DNA of 64,000 nucleotides from Xiphydria camelus (GCA_963678675.1 OY783198.1:8200012-8264011), one strand, 5' to 3'. Positions 13,506-26,300 are shown, counted from the first letter of the stretch. Program-made: numbers and translations. Notes: a model not told the origin generated them from the sequence alone.

Positions 13506-16400
13506 CTGCCGGGTCAGGGAGAAAAATAATTAGTTTATTTATTTTCATAGTCGTATTTCTGATTTGATGTTTCTTGCTGGAGAGATCAACTTTAATATCG
13601 GTTTGTGCAATTGTATGATGACATCTCGATTTGACACTATGTAATTATAGCATTTCCCATAACTGGAAGAAATCCTTTAGCGTTTGGTAAAGAAAATTGT
13701 CACCGACATTGTATGATATGTTGTTATTCCAGCAAAAAGTATACCGTAGACCCGAGAGTAAAGTATACGTGAGGTAAATGGAAAATAAATGAAAGTGTCG
13801 CAATTCCGGTATATGTTAATCGAATGGAGAAGTAAATAAAGATGAGTCTCTATTGACACTTATAGATTCTAATTTGACTCACGTAGAAATACTATTAATA
13901 ACGTGAATCACTGATATTGTGCATTCGCAGTCGCATTGTTTCTACGTGATCTAAAATGAAAATATAGCGATGCTCTTTCGTATACTCTGCGCTGCTGAAT
14001 GATATACATATGTATGCGTATAATTGCACACATGAAACGCGATTCTTTAATCAGAATCCTAATTACGTAATAGTAATATAATTACAAGATCGTGCTTATC
14101 AGTGCTCGTTACATAAGTACTCTCGTGGGACTCCTCGAGTGATGCTTTTTTATTAAATACAATGCGCTGACCCGATAGTCCGACAGGAAATGGTTAAAAG
14201 AAAATATCGTAAATCTAAATATATTCAAAAAATAATGTCGCGTCACTAATGCCAAAAGGTCGTATACACCGGTTTACGCCCTGTTGGCATTGTAAAATCC
14301 AGGAAGGCTAATTGATAGAAATACCTACGTAGATATAATAAAAATTGTCCAAAAATGGTAAAATAAAAATTTCAAAAACTAAAAGCAAAAGGATGTAAGT
14401 ATAGGATATAGGCAATACGGCCTTTTGGCATCAAGTTTCTTAAAAATCACGAAAACTAATGCCATAAGAGATTGTCGATATACATACTTGTATAAGCCCA
14501 AGATCGATACGCCCTTATGCTAATAGTTTTCGTGATTTCCCGAGAACTTAATGCCAAAAGGGCGTATAGACAATACTTTATACGCCTTTTTCCTTTTAAG
14601 TTTCCAATTTTGTTTTCACTTTATTTATTCATATTTAGGCAAATTTGAGTGAATACAAATTTTTTATACGCCCTTTTAGTTTCATAAATGCACTTTTTGA
14701 TACATACGATCTTTTGGCATTAGTGACGCTATGTGTGCTGATTTGTAGATAAATCAAAGTCATCCAATGTTCTTTTTCCAATGTTTAAAAAACGTAACAA
14801 ATAATTAGGAACAAAATAATTTCTTGTCATATTCTTTTTTCAATATAAAGATTGCTATAACATTCTTTATAGTATCTTTAGCTGCTTCAAATCTGCAATT
14901 TTTGTTTTTGTTAAGATTGTTTTACTCCCCAATATATGGGACTAATTTTTTTAAAGTTTTCAAGGAGACATGACAAAGTGGCCTTTTCTTCGAGGAACTG
15001 TTTCATCTGGAAACGCACATTTTAGGCCGGAAGCAGTTTTACACCCGCTTCGCGAATCCTTCGACGAAATCAGTAAAGGAGCATAATTTCCTGAATGTTC
15101 GAGCTGCCGGTGTTAGAAGGACTAGTCGATACCATTGCCGAGTTTTTATTGGCACAAACGAGAAAAACAAGAGGCACGACGCGCGCGGGAAAAACAACAC
15201 ACAACTCCTTCGTCCGCGGTCGATGAATGGCGTCACCCCGTGGCCGTCGCTCGATGACGAATCCAATTGCGATTTCATCGAATAACGAGCACACACGGCC
15301 CTATCGATCTTTCGTAGTATGAGTATAGTAACGCGTGGTCTGATCTCACGTACAAAAGATAACACTCTTGAGACACTGGTGGAGCTCGTTACCGGGGCAG
15401 GCTGTCAGATTGGCACCTGATCCATAAGGGTCATTGCAGTCTCCCTTATGTCCCTCCCTCAGGTCCACGTTACACTCGTAACACCAGAACTGATTCCCAT
15501 ACACGATACGCCCTGCGGACACCACCAAAGATACCCAAACTTAACGAGATGCTTCCTCTCTGAGGAATGTGGCACTTAAAGGCCAGTGACTTGGAAGTGT
15601 TTGTACAACGTATTAGACGATCCGTGCCAAGTCGAACAAAATTACCTGACTTGAGATTTTCTTCGAATAAGGTTCACGAGAAAATATGTGTATTTTTATT
15701 TTCAATTGCACCAATTAGTATTTCATCAGACACACGTCCGTTTCCGCTGCACTATTTATCAGCATGAACTCTAAGTGCATACGATTATTGCACCGAAAAT
15801 AATAAACACAAGTAAATATAGTTTTACGCTTCAGAAATACTGATTTGACATAACACACGCTTAAAAATAATAAGAAAGAAATCTAAGGAAGTTGACATTT
15901 GTTGGAATTTATTACTACACCTGTATGCACGGATATGATTTCAAGGATATACTCGTAATGAATTAAGAAGAGTAATCAGATCGTATAACTCCGTATAAGC
16001 ATTTTACAAGCACAACAAACAATAAACCGTTTCTCATTAGTCATTAGATTCAACAGAAACGTACGCACGATTCTTTCTACCACCGGGTAAAGAAGTATGC
16101 GGGAAAGGTATTTAAAAGGTCAAAAATTAAAATTAACTTTCGTTTTCATCGACCCGAATTCTAAATACATGCACGCGTCATAAAGAATGTTCTAGTAGCC
16201 CTAATCTCTTTCTATACCCATCGTACTTCGTTCAATACTAATTCAACGATACAGTCGCGATCGAAGGAAACGTCAAAGTGACGACAAGTGAATTCCAAAA
16301 GAAAAGATGACGCGACGACAGAGCTACGCACCACGCGACACTCACCGAACCACAGAAGTGCCACTAAAATCGAGAGAAGTACTCGACGACGGTCGTCCAT
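13276..16400 (-). CDS. Ly6 gene B: uPAR/Ly6-type protein, 147 aa, complete
   Basis: Three exons (16400-16346, 15512-15354, 13505-13276) join in phase 1 to give 147 aa. The leader is MDDRRRVLLSILVALLWF. The mature domain starts near GNQFWCYECNVD and has ten cysteines in Ly6 order: CYEC, DC, AC, QC in exon 2; GC, YC, ECFFC and the closing ACN in exon 3. NLT is a likely N-glycosylation site. After CNGSS comes a Gly-rich linker and a short hydrophobic stretch (VVISIAIAWIAW) ending NRKFYQ, compatible with a GPI signal though with an unusually polar end. Role by family: extracellular, membrane-tethered modulator. The specific partner is unknown and no gene symbol is claimed. Confidence 0.85.
14239..14730. 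mobile_element. CGCGTCACTAATGCC family, copy 1
   Basis: 492 bp with inverted ends CGCGTCACTAATGCCAAAAG and CTTTTGGCATTAGTGACGC(t). Flanked by the 4-bp duplication ATGT (14235-14238 and 14731-14734). AT-rich and non-coding, with further internal dyads of GCCAAAAGGGCGTAT. Confidence 0.85.
15354..15512 (-). CDS. Gene B exon 2 (cysteines 1-5)
   Basis: 159 nt, acceptor GTCCGCAG|GGCGTATCG, donor ATCTTTT|GTACGTGAG, phase 1 at both ends, 52 codons. It encodes FWCYECNVDLREGHKGDC and a further NLTAC..QCLK segment. Confidence 0.85.
16346..16400 (-). CDS. Gene B exon 1 (signal peptide)
   Basis: 55 nt, ATG at 16400, donor TTCG|GTGAGTGTCG, 18 codons plus one base. A second ATG 25 nt upstream (16425) is out of frame and opens an overlapping uORF that runs into exon 2, so translation of the Ly6 frame may depend on leaky scanning. 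Confidence 0.8.
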
Positions 16401-16830
16401 GCTGCGATCGGTTTCGACGGTCCATGGAGCCTGCACCGGTATCTCTGTAGGCTCTCGACGGCGAGATAACGTATCACTTATAATTAAAGTGAGAATCAAC
16501 CTGGTGCCCGCGCATTTCGGTTGGTGGGAGGGAGAGGAGAAGAGTTAGAGAGGAAGAAGGAGAGAGCATCTGTACACAGAACGTCGTGTGTCTAGCTAGC
16601 CTCGTCCGAGAGAAGCGAGGGACGACACTCTCAGTTTGCGAAAGCGAAGTGCAAACAACGGCTGCGACTGTGGGTACCTATAGAGAGAGAGAGCTCGGGT
16701 CAATTCCTTCGCTCGACGCCCCTTGCGAATGATGGCCCGGTGTACATCCGAGCTCGAGAGCGTCAGAATTCACTCGCATCGGACCGTCGATGTCGAGTTT
16801 GATCCTGATTACGAATTCCGCAGCCTTGGG
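16401..16830 (-). promoter_or_regulatory. GC-rich 5' region of gene B
   Basis: CpG-containing island immediately upstream of the gene B start, set in AT-rich surroundings. It includes a GAGAGAGAGAG run (about 16681-16692) of the sort bound by GAGA-type factors. The same arrangement precedes genes A, C and E. No TATA box or initiator could be fixed. Confidence 0.4.
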
Positions 16831-17859
16831 GTAATCAGAAGAGTATTACGCTCGAATGAGCGTGAATGTGAGGGAGATAATTTAGACAGGGATCAATGGT
16901 GATCCCCGTATTAACTCGTACAGTGAACGAGATTATTTTCTCAAACGTATTTATAATTTTATATCAAATCTGATTAGACGCATACGTTTTCGTCCATTTT
17001 TCCTTTCACAACATAATCATAATTATCATAATTACTTCCTTGTCATTAGCGTTCATTAATGAACTAAACTACGCGATAATTCAATAATCTCGAGTCAAAT
17101 CCAGATTTCGAAAATGCTCGAATAGAAACACGTGATAGAAGCAGGAAAGAGAGCCGAAGAAGGTCCTAACAAGGACCCCTGCGGTTATAATTTGTAGCCT
17201 GCGTGTCGAGGGACACTAGAATAATTTAGCTGAGGACTGACGTATGTATATCCCGATTGGATCAACGAAGAAAAATGCCAGTTTGTTACCGGGGGAAAAT
17301 GCTACATTTGTATTAACGAAGTCACGTCACGCGCTCGCACCCTCAACTTCCATTTAATTATAACTGGGGAGACTCGCTCGCTATCGCGTTTTTGGGGGCA
17401 GACCCGAATGCATTCGTTGCGGGGATACCTGATATTTACAATCGCGCCGAGAGAGGTAAAAAGTAGGAAACGTGGAGATGAGTGTAATGTAATTGGAAAA
17501 CATCCACATCCCGCATTCATTCATACGGGGAGTCGACGACATTCATTATTATTCGGGTCGTTCGGCGTCGCGGCGCCAAAATTTGCGACGCCACTCGTTT
17601 TTCCGTGTTTTCGGTAAATCTATATTTTTCTCGGAAACGTTATTTATCCTGTTCTCTGTTAACGCGATAATAGTCATGAAATAATTAAAAAGTCTACTCT
17701 GGCCCAGATAACAGGTAGCACGTCCACTGATTGTTAGTAACAGATATTTTGAAAATAAGTGCATTATTTGTAAGCAACTTACTGGATTTAAATATAAGAA
17801 GTAAAATGCACCGTAACCTGAGAGAAGTAATTGCTAGTGCCAAAATAGTTATTTTTTCG

Positions 17860-17960
17860 TTATTAGGGCGTGAAGCGCTGTTTCTAACGTGTGTGAAGTT
17901 TGCCGCACGAGCGAAGCGAGTACGGCAATCACACTCGTTAGAACGACGCGAAACAACCGA
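17860..17960. mobile_element. Palindromic element with ACGAGCGAAGCGAGT core
   Basis: CTAACGTGTGTGAAGTTTGC..CGCACGAGCGAAGCGAGTACGG.. closes as AATCACACTCGTTAG; same core as 59085-59225. It appears to sit inside a wider inverted pair (GACACTTAGTGACAAA class, to about 18130). Confidence 0.65.
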
Positions 17961-18169
17961 ATAACGAATTCTATTTTTTGTCACTAAGTGTCAATACGAG
18001 GTTGACGATTTCACGCACTGCGCAGGTTATTTCACGCACTGCGCAACATTTAACGAATTGGTGTGTGAAAGATGATTTCACATGCGTCGAGGACGCCCAT
18101 GAAACCGAGTATTTGACACTGAGTGACAAAAAAAATGTTTCCTTTAATCAAAAACATAATATAATAATT

Positions 18170-18330
18170 TCAGGATCAAGCCAAGGCCTTCTTCGTGCAA
18201 GAAAATATTTGATAAGCTCGAGTAATTGTTTTTTTTTCGCGTAGAAAACTTTTCTTGTTCCAACGAAGGTATTCTTGAATTAAGAATATGTACATATATT
18301 CTTGAATCAAGAATCTGCATTCTTACAAGT
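18170..18330. mobile_element. MITE fragment, inverted copy of the 4216-4506 type
   Basis: Reads as the reverse complement of the middle of 4216-4506, including the ATTCTTGAATCAAGAAT palindrome. Confidence 0.6.
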
Positions 18331-20013
18331 TTATTCATCATATCTCTTAAAAGTATATTCATAAAGATCATGTATCATTTCTCTGTACATTGTACTTACT
18401 GAAATGATTCACAAACGAGAAACTCTTGGATCCTTTTTTAAATATTCTCATTTGAAAAATAGATAGTAGAATTTATTGGATTGCATTTTTTGCCTGCTAC
18501 AATTTGTCTACTTTCTCACTAGTGTAGACATTACTGAAAAGCCAAATTTCACCTTACAGCCACAAAGTATCATGCTGATATATTTTGATATTTGAAACCT
18601 GTGAGGTAATTTGTAAGCTAGTTTCTATCGACATATCAGTACATCGAACGTAAAAGTATAAGTGTTCACTTGCCATGTTACCTGGGTGGTATGCGAGGAC
18701 ATTGACTAAATAGACAACATTTTCGATCAGTCGTACGACACCGTTCGTATAGAAACGTGAAATATTTAATTAATACGTCATGCTCCAACGCTAACAATGC
18801 GTTTGACACTTGTATCGAGACGGCATTGACTCGCGAGACTTTTTTTGTAGCTCTTTCTCGCAGGTTACTCGCGGCTATATCGATGGAGAGGGAGGTTACA
18901 CAGGGAGAAATCGATTTTCCGAACAAATTGCATCTGATTTCGTTAATCGATTCGTATAATAACGGGAAGTGTTTAATTAACGCGGTGTATCCTGGTGCTA
19001 ATGACACCTCTTATAATCAAAATGATATGTTGACTCGTATACATTCTGAGAACTAACTTGTTATTAGTTAACGAAATTCTTATCTCGCGTCGTGTTAGCG
19101 ATTATCTTCACAGAAGCAGAAGTTAGACGCGGGTGAAATCGGAATTCTGAAAAAAATTATACCTAGTCATATAATTCCAGTCGCGTACAACAGCACGTGG
19201 CGTTGTACATATATCTGGAACTTGCGTATCAGGACGACATTGACTCGTGTGATTTTGCAGGATAACGGCTGTCGAGGCGTATCGAAGTCAGGGTCGAGAT
19301 AATACTACCGTTCAAATCGACCCAAATGTATACAAAATATCTACCCGCGTCGATGAACTCAACTCATTACATACATACGTATGAGGCGGTTAATTGCAAT
19401 GAACTAATCGCTGTCACTCCCCGCATCATTTGCAGACCTGTAGCAGAAACGTTTCTGACAAATTTCAGAATTATAATAAACGCGTCTTCTCGGGAAATAA
19501 TGACTGTACACGGAAAAAAATCATTTTGCAGTGTTAATAAAAATAGGTTTCGCTGAGAATGTCTTGCTATCGCGAAAAAAATATTATCTCTGGAAACAAA
19601 AGATACGCCCAATAGCAGCAAAAATATTTGCTAAGATATCAAATATTTTTATCGAAAAAAATGTCACCATGATTGTAGTTACATTTGCCATTATTAAACA
19701 TATTTTTTCCTGCCACAGATAATAAAAAGTTCCCAGCGAAATCTAGTTTTGCTAAGACTGCAATATCATTTTGTTCCGTGTATGCATATGCAATTTAGAT
19801 AAATATAATTTCACATTATTATAGTCTTTCGAAAAACCAATTTATATACGTTCAAGATTGTTGAAACCAATACTTTGAGATAGATGTAGCGACCACTTAT
19901 CTTATCGTTAATCATTTACGCAGATTTCCTTGCATAAAAGTGAACGTACATCGAGGAATGTGTAATATTAATATATATACGCAGTATTTTTATTTCCTGA
20001 ACGTTTAGGTTTC

Positions 20014-20230
20014 CATATGAGGCTAAACTTACTCGCCACAGGAAAGAAATATCAATCAATATATTATCTCATTATTTATGAACTTTTAGCCTAGATCGAT
20101 ATAAGGCTTTAATTGTGGATAAAAATATAATCTTCAAAAAAGTATTACACAAATATGAGCAAAAAGCTTATAGATAATGAGATAATCGTTATTCAAGTTT
20201 CTTTTCTGGCGAATAAGATTAACTTCATAT
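20014..20230. mobile_element. MITE, CATGTGAGGCTAAACTTA family, copy 2
   Basis: Starts CATATGAGGCTAAACTTACT and ends with its inverse; the internal part matches copy 1. Confidence 0.8.
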
Positions 20231-21439
20231 TACATTTATTGAGCACATTTCATCGATTATTTTAATTGTTACTTACTTCTTTTAACTGCTTATGTTTAGC
20301 TTCCAAAATATTTCAAAAAAGATGATTCTATCCTGACATTTCATAGCACGCGTATAAAATAATCTATTAATTATGCATATATTTCAGGAATAAAAAACGT
20401 ATTACATCTTAATGTACAATATACGTATACGAAAGATTAAAACATATAATTATAATATTAAACCATTTATTAACCGAGAATTAAAACATTACGAATATTT
20501 CCTAGAAGCACGTACGTGCAATGTATCAAATTTCTTATGTTTCCCAAATCCAGCAGAACAAATGTCAATTCACTAGTGAGAAACGCTTCCTAGGTCTTAT
20601 GGTTCCTAACAGTATCCTGCTTTTAGCGTTTAAAGTGCGATTCTATGTCTCGATCACATGCTTTTAAAGGACGCATAGGCGGCACAATGAAAAATCGGAT
20701 AGACGTTATAAAATCAAGGCTTATACATATGGGTTCATGTTCGTAAAGATAGGAACTGGTGAAAAAGTATCCCTGTATTTGAAATAGAGACACATATAAT
20801 TTTTAACTTATATTAGGCAAGTACATAGCGATTTTAATCGGTGAAGACGACGTATCAAGGCGTATTCATAATTGAAATTCTTCATTACAAATTCTTGCAG
20901 TTTTTATTACATTCTACAATATGCCTATAACGAACAGATAGGTAGAAAATGATGCGTGAATGCGCAATTATATGTTTATTTGTATCATTTTGACAGACGC
21001 ATAAAAAAAGACTCGGTCGATCATTCATGATACCCCTGGCATAATGCAACCTCTTTTGCAAGAATGCTCGAGTAGCGTATATTGGCAGGCGTTAATTGGA
21101 ATATCAATTGAATAAGCTCTTACAATATTATGTAGTTTAACTCTTTTACCTAATATTTTTATTTGTTTTAATTATAATTACAAGTTGTAAATCTACTCAT
21201 TAAGAATATTAAGAATAGCAAATAAAAAATTATTACACCAAGATTAGTAAATTGTCTTGCAATGCATAGCGCAATATTTGTTGGAGTATTTTACTATAAG
21301 ATTCGTGAAAAATATAAAGCTCTTTAAATAAGGAGACAAATAATTTTCATAAACTTCAGATCGAGAGTTTGTAACGAATCTTCGGGCCAGAACGGATTTT
21401 CTTCTTACGTAGTTTTTGTTCACTTCGAAATTACGGAAA

Positions 21440-22262
21440 AGGGGTATGCCTTAGATTTTTCGCAAAAATCGAAATCTCTGGAATCGAATTCTCGACCATC
21501 CTATCTTATGTATTTTTTCGCGCTGATTACGAAAATGATAGATTTATTGAGGAAATCTCAACGGAACACCGAGATGTCGATGATTTCTTGCGGGAAAAAA
21601 ATTTTTTTATACACAAAATCAGCGTTATTTCGTATTTCCTTTGAGATTTCGACCAAATAACCGTGCTTTTCGGAATCAGCGTAAAAAAATACATAAGATA
21701 GGGTGATCCAGAATTCGATTCCTGAGATTTCGATTTTTGCGAAAAATGATCGCGCTGATTCCGAAAAGCACGGTTATTTGGTCGAAGTCTCAAAGGAAAT
21801 ACGAAATAATGCTGATTTTGTGTATAAAAAAATGTTTTCCCGCAAGAAATCATCGATATCTCGGTGTTTCGTTGAGATTTCCTCAATAAATCTATCATTT
21901 TCGTAATCAGCGCGAAAAAATACATAAGATAGGTCGGTGGAGCGATCGATTCCAGAGATTTCAATTTTCTCGAAAAATGAAAATCTTCGGAATTTGAATC
22001 TCGACCGCCCTATCCGATGTATTTTTTCACGCTGATTACGAAAATCACCATTATATTGATGGAATCTCAAGGGGAGGCCGAGATATAGATGGGTTTTCGT
22101 AAGAAAATTAACATTTTCTTCTACTCAAAATTGCCGATATCTCATTCTTCCTTTGAGATATCGACCTAATGACCGTGATTTTCGTATTCAGCGTGAAAAA
22201 ATACATAAGATAGGTCGGTGGAGCGATCGATTCCAGAGATTTCGATTTTTCGAAAAAATCGC
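21440..22262. repeat. Dyad-symmetric satellite-like array
   Basis: Units bounded by CGCTGATTACGAAAA and its inverse TTTTCGTAATCAGCG alternate in orientation. Arms about 21530-21680 and 21755-21925 form one hairpin and 21987-22205 a second. The boundary segment AAGATAGGTCGGTGGAGCGA is repeated directly at about 21925 and 22205, about 280 bp apart. Confidence 0.8.
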
Positions 22263-22804
22263 ATTTTTCTGTCACGTAATCTAGCTTGCTCTCGAGGGAT
22301 GATAATGTTTCTCGTCATGCAAAAATATCAAATTTGCTACATCACTCTTTCTTTCCATTCGAGAATTCAGCAGTAATTTATAACTTGTATATACATATAT
22401 GTATACCGTAGAGTTTCTCAGTACATATTATGGAACTAGCAAGTGATACACAAGATTTGAATATCCAATGAAAAATTCTATCGCCTGTGTAATGTTACAC
22501 AATGGGCGCAGCATAGCATATAGGCCAACTAAACGGAGCAGTACAGAGAACAATCAAAAGCACCTGGTACGTAACTGCTTGAGCAAACACTGCTCCGATT
22601 GCAATTTAAATATAATATATTCGATAAAATGTGCTAGTGAATAATAAATAAAGCATTTTCGCACTGTTAGAAATGGATTTGACGCGTTCCTCGAGAGCAA
22701 TCTGTATTACGTTATAATGCAATCCGTGTAGGGAAATAAAGTGTCAGGCATGATGTAACATTTGAGTTGGTTTTTGATTAGCTTAATATATTACGGTAAA
22801 TATA

Positions 22805-22990
22805 CACTGAGAGAAATAATTGCTAGTATCGAAAAAATATTTCTTGAACCAAGAACATATTATGATCTTCAAATTTTGTAAGAACACAGATTCTTGACTA
22901 AAGAATATATAAATTCTTAATTCAAAAATATCTTCGTTAAAGCAATTCTGCTTGCATGAAAAAAACAAGTTAGTCATTCTAACTTGTAAT
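22805..22990. mobile_element. MITE fragment, CACTGAGAGAAATAATTGCT end
   Basis: Left end CACTGAGAGAAATAATTGCT preceded by TA; internal match to 4216-4506; the right end is missing. Confidence 0.65.
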
Positions 22991-23197
22991 TGATGTGTAA
23001 ACATCTGGCAGAACAATGTTGCGTGGAAGTGATGTGGGTATATTCGATTAAAGAACATTATTGAAACAAATTGAATGAAAAATTAATAAGAAATTGTTTA
23101 TTCTGACTATGAATCATGTATACTGGATATAATTGGTTTATGATAGCTAAAATAGGTACGATGCATAAACTTGCGAGTGTAGCGTATCAATAAAACG

Positions 23198-23640
23198 TTA
23201 AAAAACTGCATCAATAGTTGTCCCGCCGCTAGTCATCGCAACTGTTTTGTCAGAGCTCATATCAAGTTCCAACTTATCCTTCAAAAAAGTAATAAATGGT
23301 GTAGATGCAGGATCATTAAAATTTACGTTGAAATCACCACTCAGAATCATCGGTCGGAGATGATAATCTTCCCCAAGTATAGCTGAACCCTCCGTAGTGA
23401 ATGGTAGAAGGATAAAGTGAATAAAACGTATAATTTTTTCGATGGGTTGGTTTGGTGAAATATAGGCAACGATTGACAGAAGAGTCTGTCCATTTGGTAA
23501 CAACAACCTGGCAATTACAACTGCCTGATGTGGTACTGCATTCTTCTGTTTCTCCTCTCGTTTTTTTGTCGGTAGTTTCTCATATATTCTGCTTTCCTTT
23601 TCTTCGAATTTTCTGTAAAATATTAATCACTAATTAATTT
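23198..23640 (-). pseudogene. Endonuclease/exonuclease/phosphatase (EEP) domain fragment of a transposon
   Basis: The minus strand encodes about 145 aa with NGQTLLSIVAYISPNQ, then MILSGDFNVNF and TSGGTTIDAVF. GDFN and the Ser-Gly-x-x-x-x-Asp pattern are catalytic-core signatures of apurinic-type endonucleases, as in non-LTR retrotransposons and the endonuclease modules of Helentron-type Helitrons. The frame is open from about 23640, preceded by a charged stretch (EKLPTKKREEKQKN). The domain stops at DAVF and no reverse transcriptase or helicase follows, so this is a fragment. Which parent class it came from cannot be settled here. Confidence 0.65.
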
Positions 23641-24004
23641 AAACAGTTAAAACTACAAATTACTAGATAAATGATTGTCGTGCACAAATGAAATATGGAT
23701 ACAAAACGATAAAAATATTTCGTATACTTATACTTACCAGCTGCATGTAATTCCATTTTAGGTTATGAAAGTCACAATTTTTCATCTATTTTAATTGAAA
23801 ATCCTAGTCAAAACATTTTTCTACACTAAAAACACTAGAAAGTTGTACGTACACTGTATTATTTTGTCGAAAATTGTCAAATTCGAATTTTTTTCTTATT
23901 TAAAATTAATAATAACCCACGAGTCAACTCGCGGCGTCGCGGCTAGCGGCGGTGCGGGGCGGGCGTACGCACTTCGTCCCACGGCCTGTGACCGCATCTC
24001 AAAG

Positions 24005-24076
24005 GCCCCTCTACACGTTGGCCAATGCATTAGCAAGCACGCTGGCCAATGTGCATTGGCCAACGTGTAGAGGGGG
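24005..24076. repeat. Small GC-rich palindrome, CCCCTCTACACGTTGGCCAA
   Basis: CCCCTCTACACGTTGGCCAA.. with its inverse ..TTGGCCAACGTGTAGAGGGG 70 bp away. Related sequence is repeated at 24588-24743. Confidence 0.75.
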
Positions 24077-24587
24077 CCATTGGTGATATTGGCGGCATTG
24101 CACCAGCGTTGGCAGAGCTGGGCCATGCGTTGGTGACCGATCCGTCGTGGTGTCGGTTTTTAAAGACACATCAAAGGCGTTGGCCTTGGAGCTGGCGGAC
24201 GTTGGTAGCCGCGTCCACACGTTGGCTGCATTGGCCTAGTATGTGAATAGCTGTCACACCCGAGACGAAATTTTTATATTCATTTTGACATTGAACACAC
24301 TGCTAATTTCCATTACACTAGCAGTATCTTCGATTAAAAAAAAGTGTTCATGTCCATATTAAAATATGGCACTGATTTTAACACTTCTGGGAGACTCTAC
24401 ATAATTCTATTTACTTTATAGGTCTGTTTGAAGAATTTAGTAACAAAATTATTTATATTTGTACGATAAGGATTAAGGGTTTGTCAACAATTAAAGTGAT
24501 AAATATATTATTTATTTGTCAATTTTGCGACTTCAAATTGTTGCAGTGCAGTTGTTCATATTGGCCTGCGTCGAAACAAACTGAATT

Positions 24588-24743
24588 CCATGTCCTTGCT
24601 AGTGCGTTGGCCAGCACGCTGGCCAGCGCATTGGCGAACGCATTGGCCAACGTATAGAGGAGTATTCCAATGTCCTTGCCAGTGTGTTGGCAAGCATGCT
24701 GTCCAACGCATTGGCGAACGCATTGGCCAACGTGTAGAGGAGC
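24588..24743. repeat. Two tandem 78-bp units related to the CTACACGTTGGCCAA palindrome
   Basis: TGTCCTTGC..GCATTGGCCAACGT.TAGAGGAG occurs twice in direct succession (24588-24665 and 24666-24743). Open frames here are repeat-driven. Confidence 0.75.
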
Positions 24744-24936
24744 CAGCGAGTCACGGTTGAGCCGGTCGTCCACCTTATGCGTGCGTAGCGCTGGGAACTG
24801 TGTGGGTGCTCTCCCCAGTCCTCGGCGGAGCGACCAATTGCCGAGCTCACACGGGCACACACTAATGCTGTTTACGCTTCCCCGACCACTTTCCTCAAAT
24901 TACTCCCAGGCAAACCGAGCCGTAAGATTTTTACAC

Positions 24937-25070
24937 ATCAAAAAATAATTACTCGAGCCTAACAAATATTTGTTTGCACGAAGAAAACCATGTCTTGATC
25001 CTGGAATTATATCATGATTTTTATCGAAGGAGACTTTTCTTGGCACCAGCAATTATTTCTCTTTGTGTAA
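24937..25070. mobile_element. MITE fragment (right half of the 4216-4506 type)
   Basis: ATTACTCGAG..TTGCACGAAGAAAACCATG.. through CAGCAATTATTTCTCTTTGTG; matches only the right half of the 4216-4506 element. Confidence 0.6.
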
Positions 25071-25944
25071 GGTCCAATTTTTTTCTTTTTCAAGCGTCAG
25101 ACTATACCCTGCACTCCCCTATTCTATTCTACAAAGAATCAAATTACGAAACGATTAAAAGGAAACCGTACCCTATCGCTTCTTCCCTCCGTGGAGACAA
25201 AAAATCAGTCTTGCGATCGTCGTCTATCAAAAAAAAAACATGAACGAGAAAACAACGTGGTCGGTCGTTAGTTCTTTATTGCTTACAATAATTATGTCCA
25301 TAGTGCAATAATATAGGCAGTCGATTCGACCTTAAAGCTCGTTAGCATATTTTTCTCGATCTCAACATCGGTCCAATCGACGATCTTCCCTTAGACTCTA
25401 CGCCCGACACTTCCGTTCGCGTTGCTGCCGACGGAACCAGGAGACGAGAGACACGAGGAGAAAGAGAGAGACAGTCCTTCGACGCGAACATCCGGGGACC
25501 GGCTGGCGCGTTGTTTACTTAACATTAACGATTACGAACTTATATACGATTACGTAATACTCCATTTATTGACGTTTATATATTTACCAAATCGATTAGT
25601 CAAGTACACATACGACACGATAATACAATAGCGATAGTGATGAAGTTAATATATAGAAAGCCTCGCTCTGGGCCGACTTAATCCTATTTATTAGAGATTA
25701 CAAAAGAAATAGACCCGCCTCGCGTGACGGGGCTTAGGCCACTTTATAAGCTATGTATAATTGGAAAAAATTCGAGCAACTGTTTCGTACGCGATGGAGG
25801 GTTGGGGGAGGGTGCAGTGTACTCTCCTGCAAATACGACCTTACTTATTATGAACTCGTTACGTAATTCGTTTCGCGATACGCTCGACAGTCGAGACGTA
25901 GCTCGCTCGGTATCAGCAAATCTTAAGGAATTTCTATCAATATA

Positions 25945-26300
25945 GTAGAATTAACGGAACGATTTTGATCAAATTCGGTAAGTTAGCAAAAAAAAGTGTT
26001 AGGACCCTTCGGTTAAATTTTTGTGATGATTTATTGACTCGTATAAGACATAAAATAAATTAATTAACGCCCATTTCACATATAATTTTATGAGAAGCAG
26101 CATATTAATCTCTTTTACTTCTGAATCGATAGATATAAGCTTCAGCACCCTTCGGTTAAATTTTTATGATAATTCCATCCCTATATATTTATTTTGTATT
26201 TATTATACATACAAGGAGATAAATCGTCATGAAAATTTAACCGAAGAGTTGTAACACTTTATCTGTCGATTTACCGAATTTGATCAAATTCGCTTTATTA
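25945..26300. repeat. Inverted repeat, about 90-bp arms
   Basis: GAATTAACGGAACGATTTTG..CCCTTCGGTTAAATTTTTGTG is inverted as CATGAAAATTTAACCGAAGA..ATTTGATCAAATTCG. An extra CCCTTCGGTTAAATTTTTATG lies in the centre. Confidence 0.7.

Larger units (their letters stand above)
13506..16345 (-). other. Introns 1 and 2 of gene B
   Basis: Intron 2 (13506-15353) is 1.85 kb and holds family CGCGTCACTAATGCC copy 1. Intron 1 (15513-16345) is 0.83 kb with nothing recognisable. Confidence 0.6.

Noticed and set aside
18678..19056. Overlapping frames of 99 (plus) and 109 (minus) codons
   Set aside because: No recognisable motif, no splice context, equally open on both strands.
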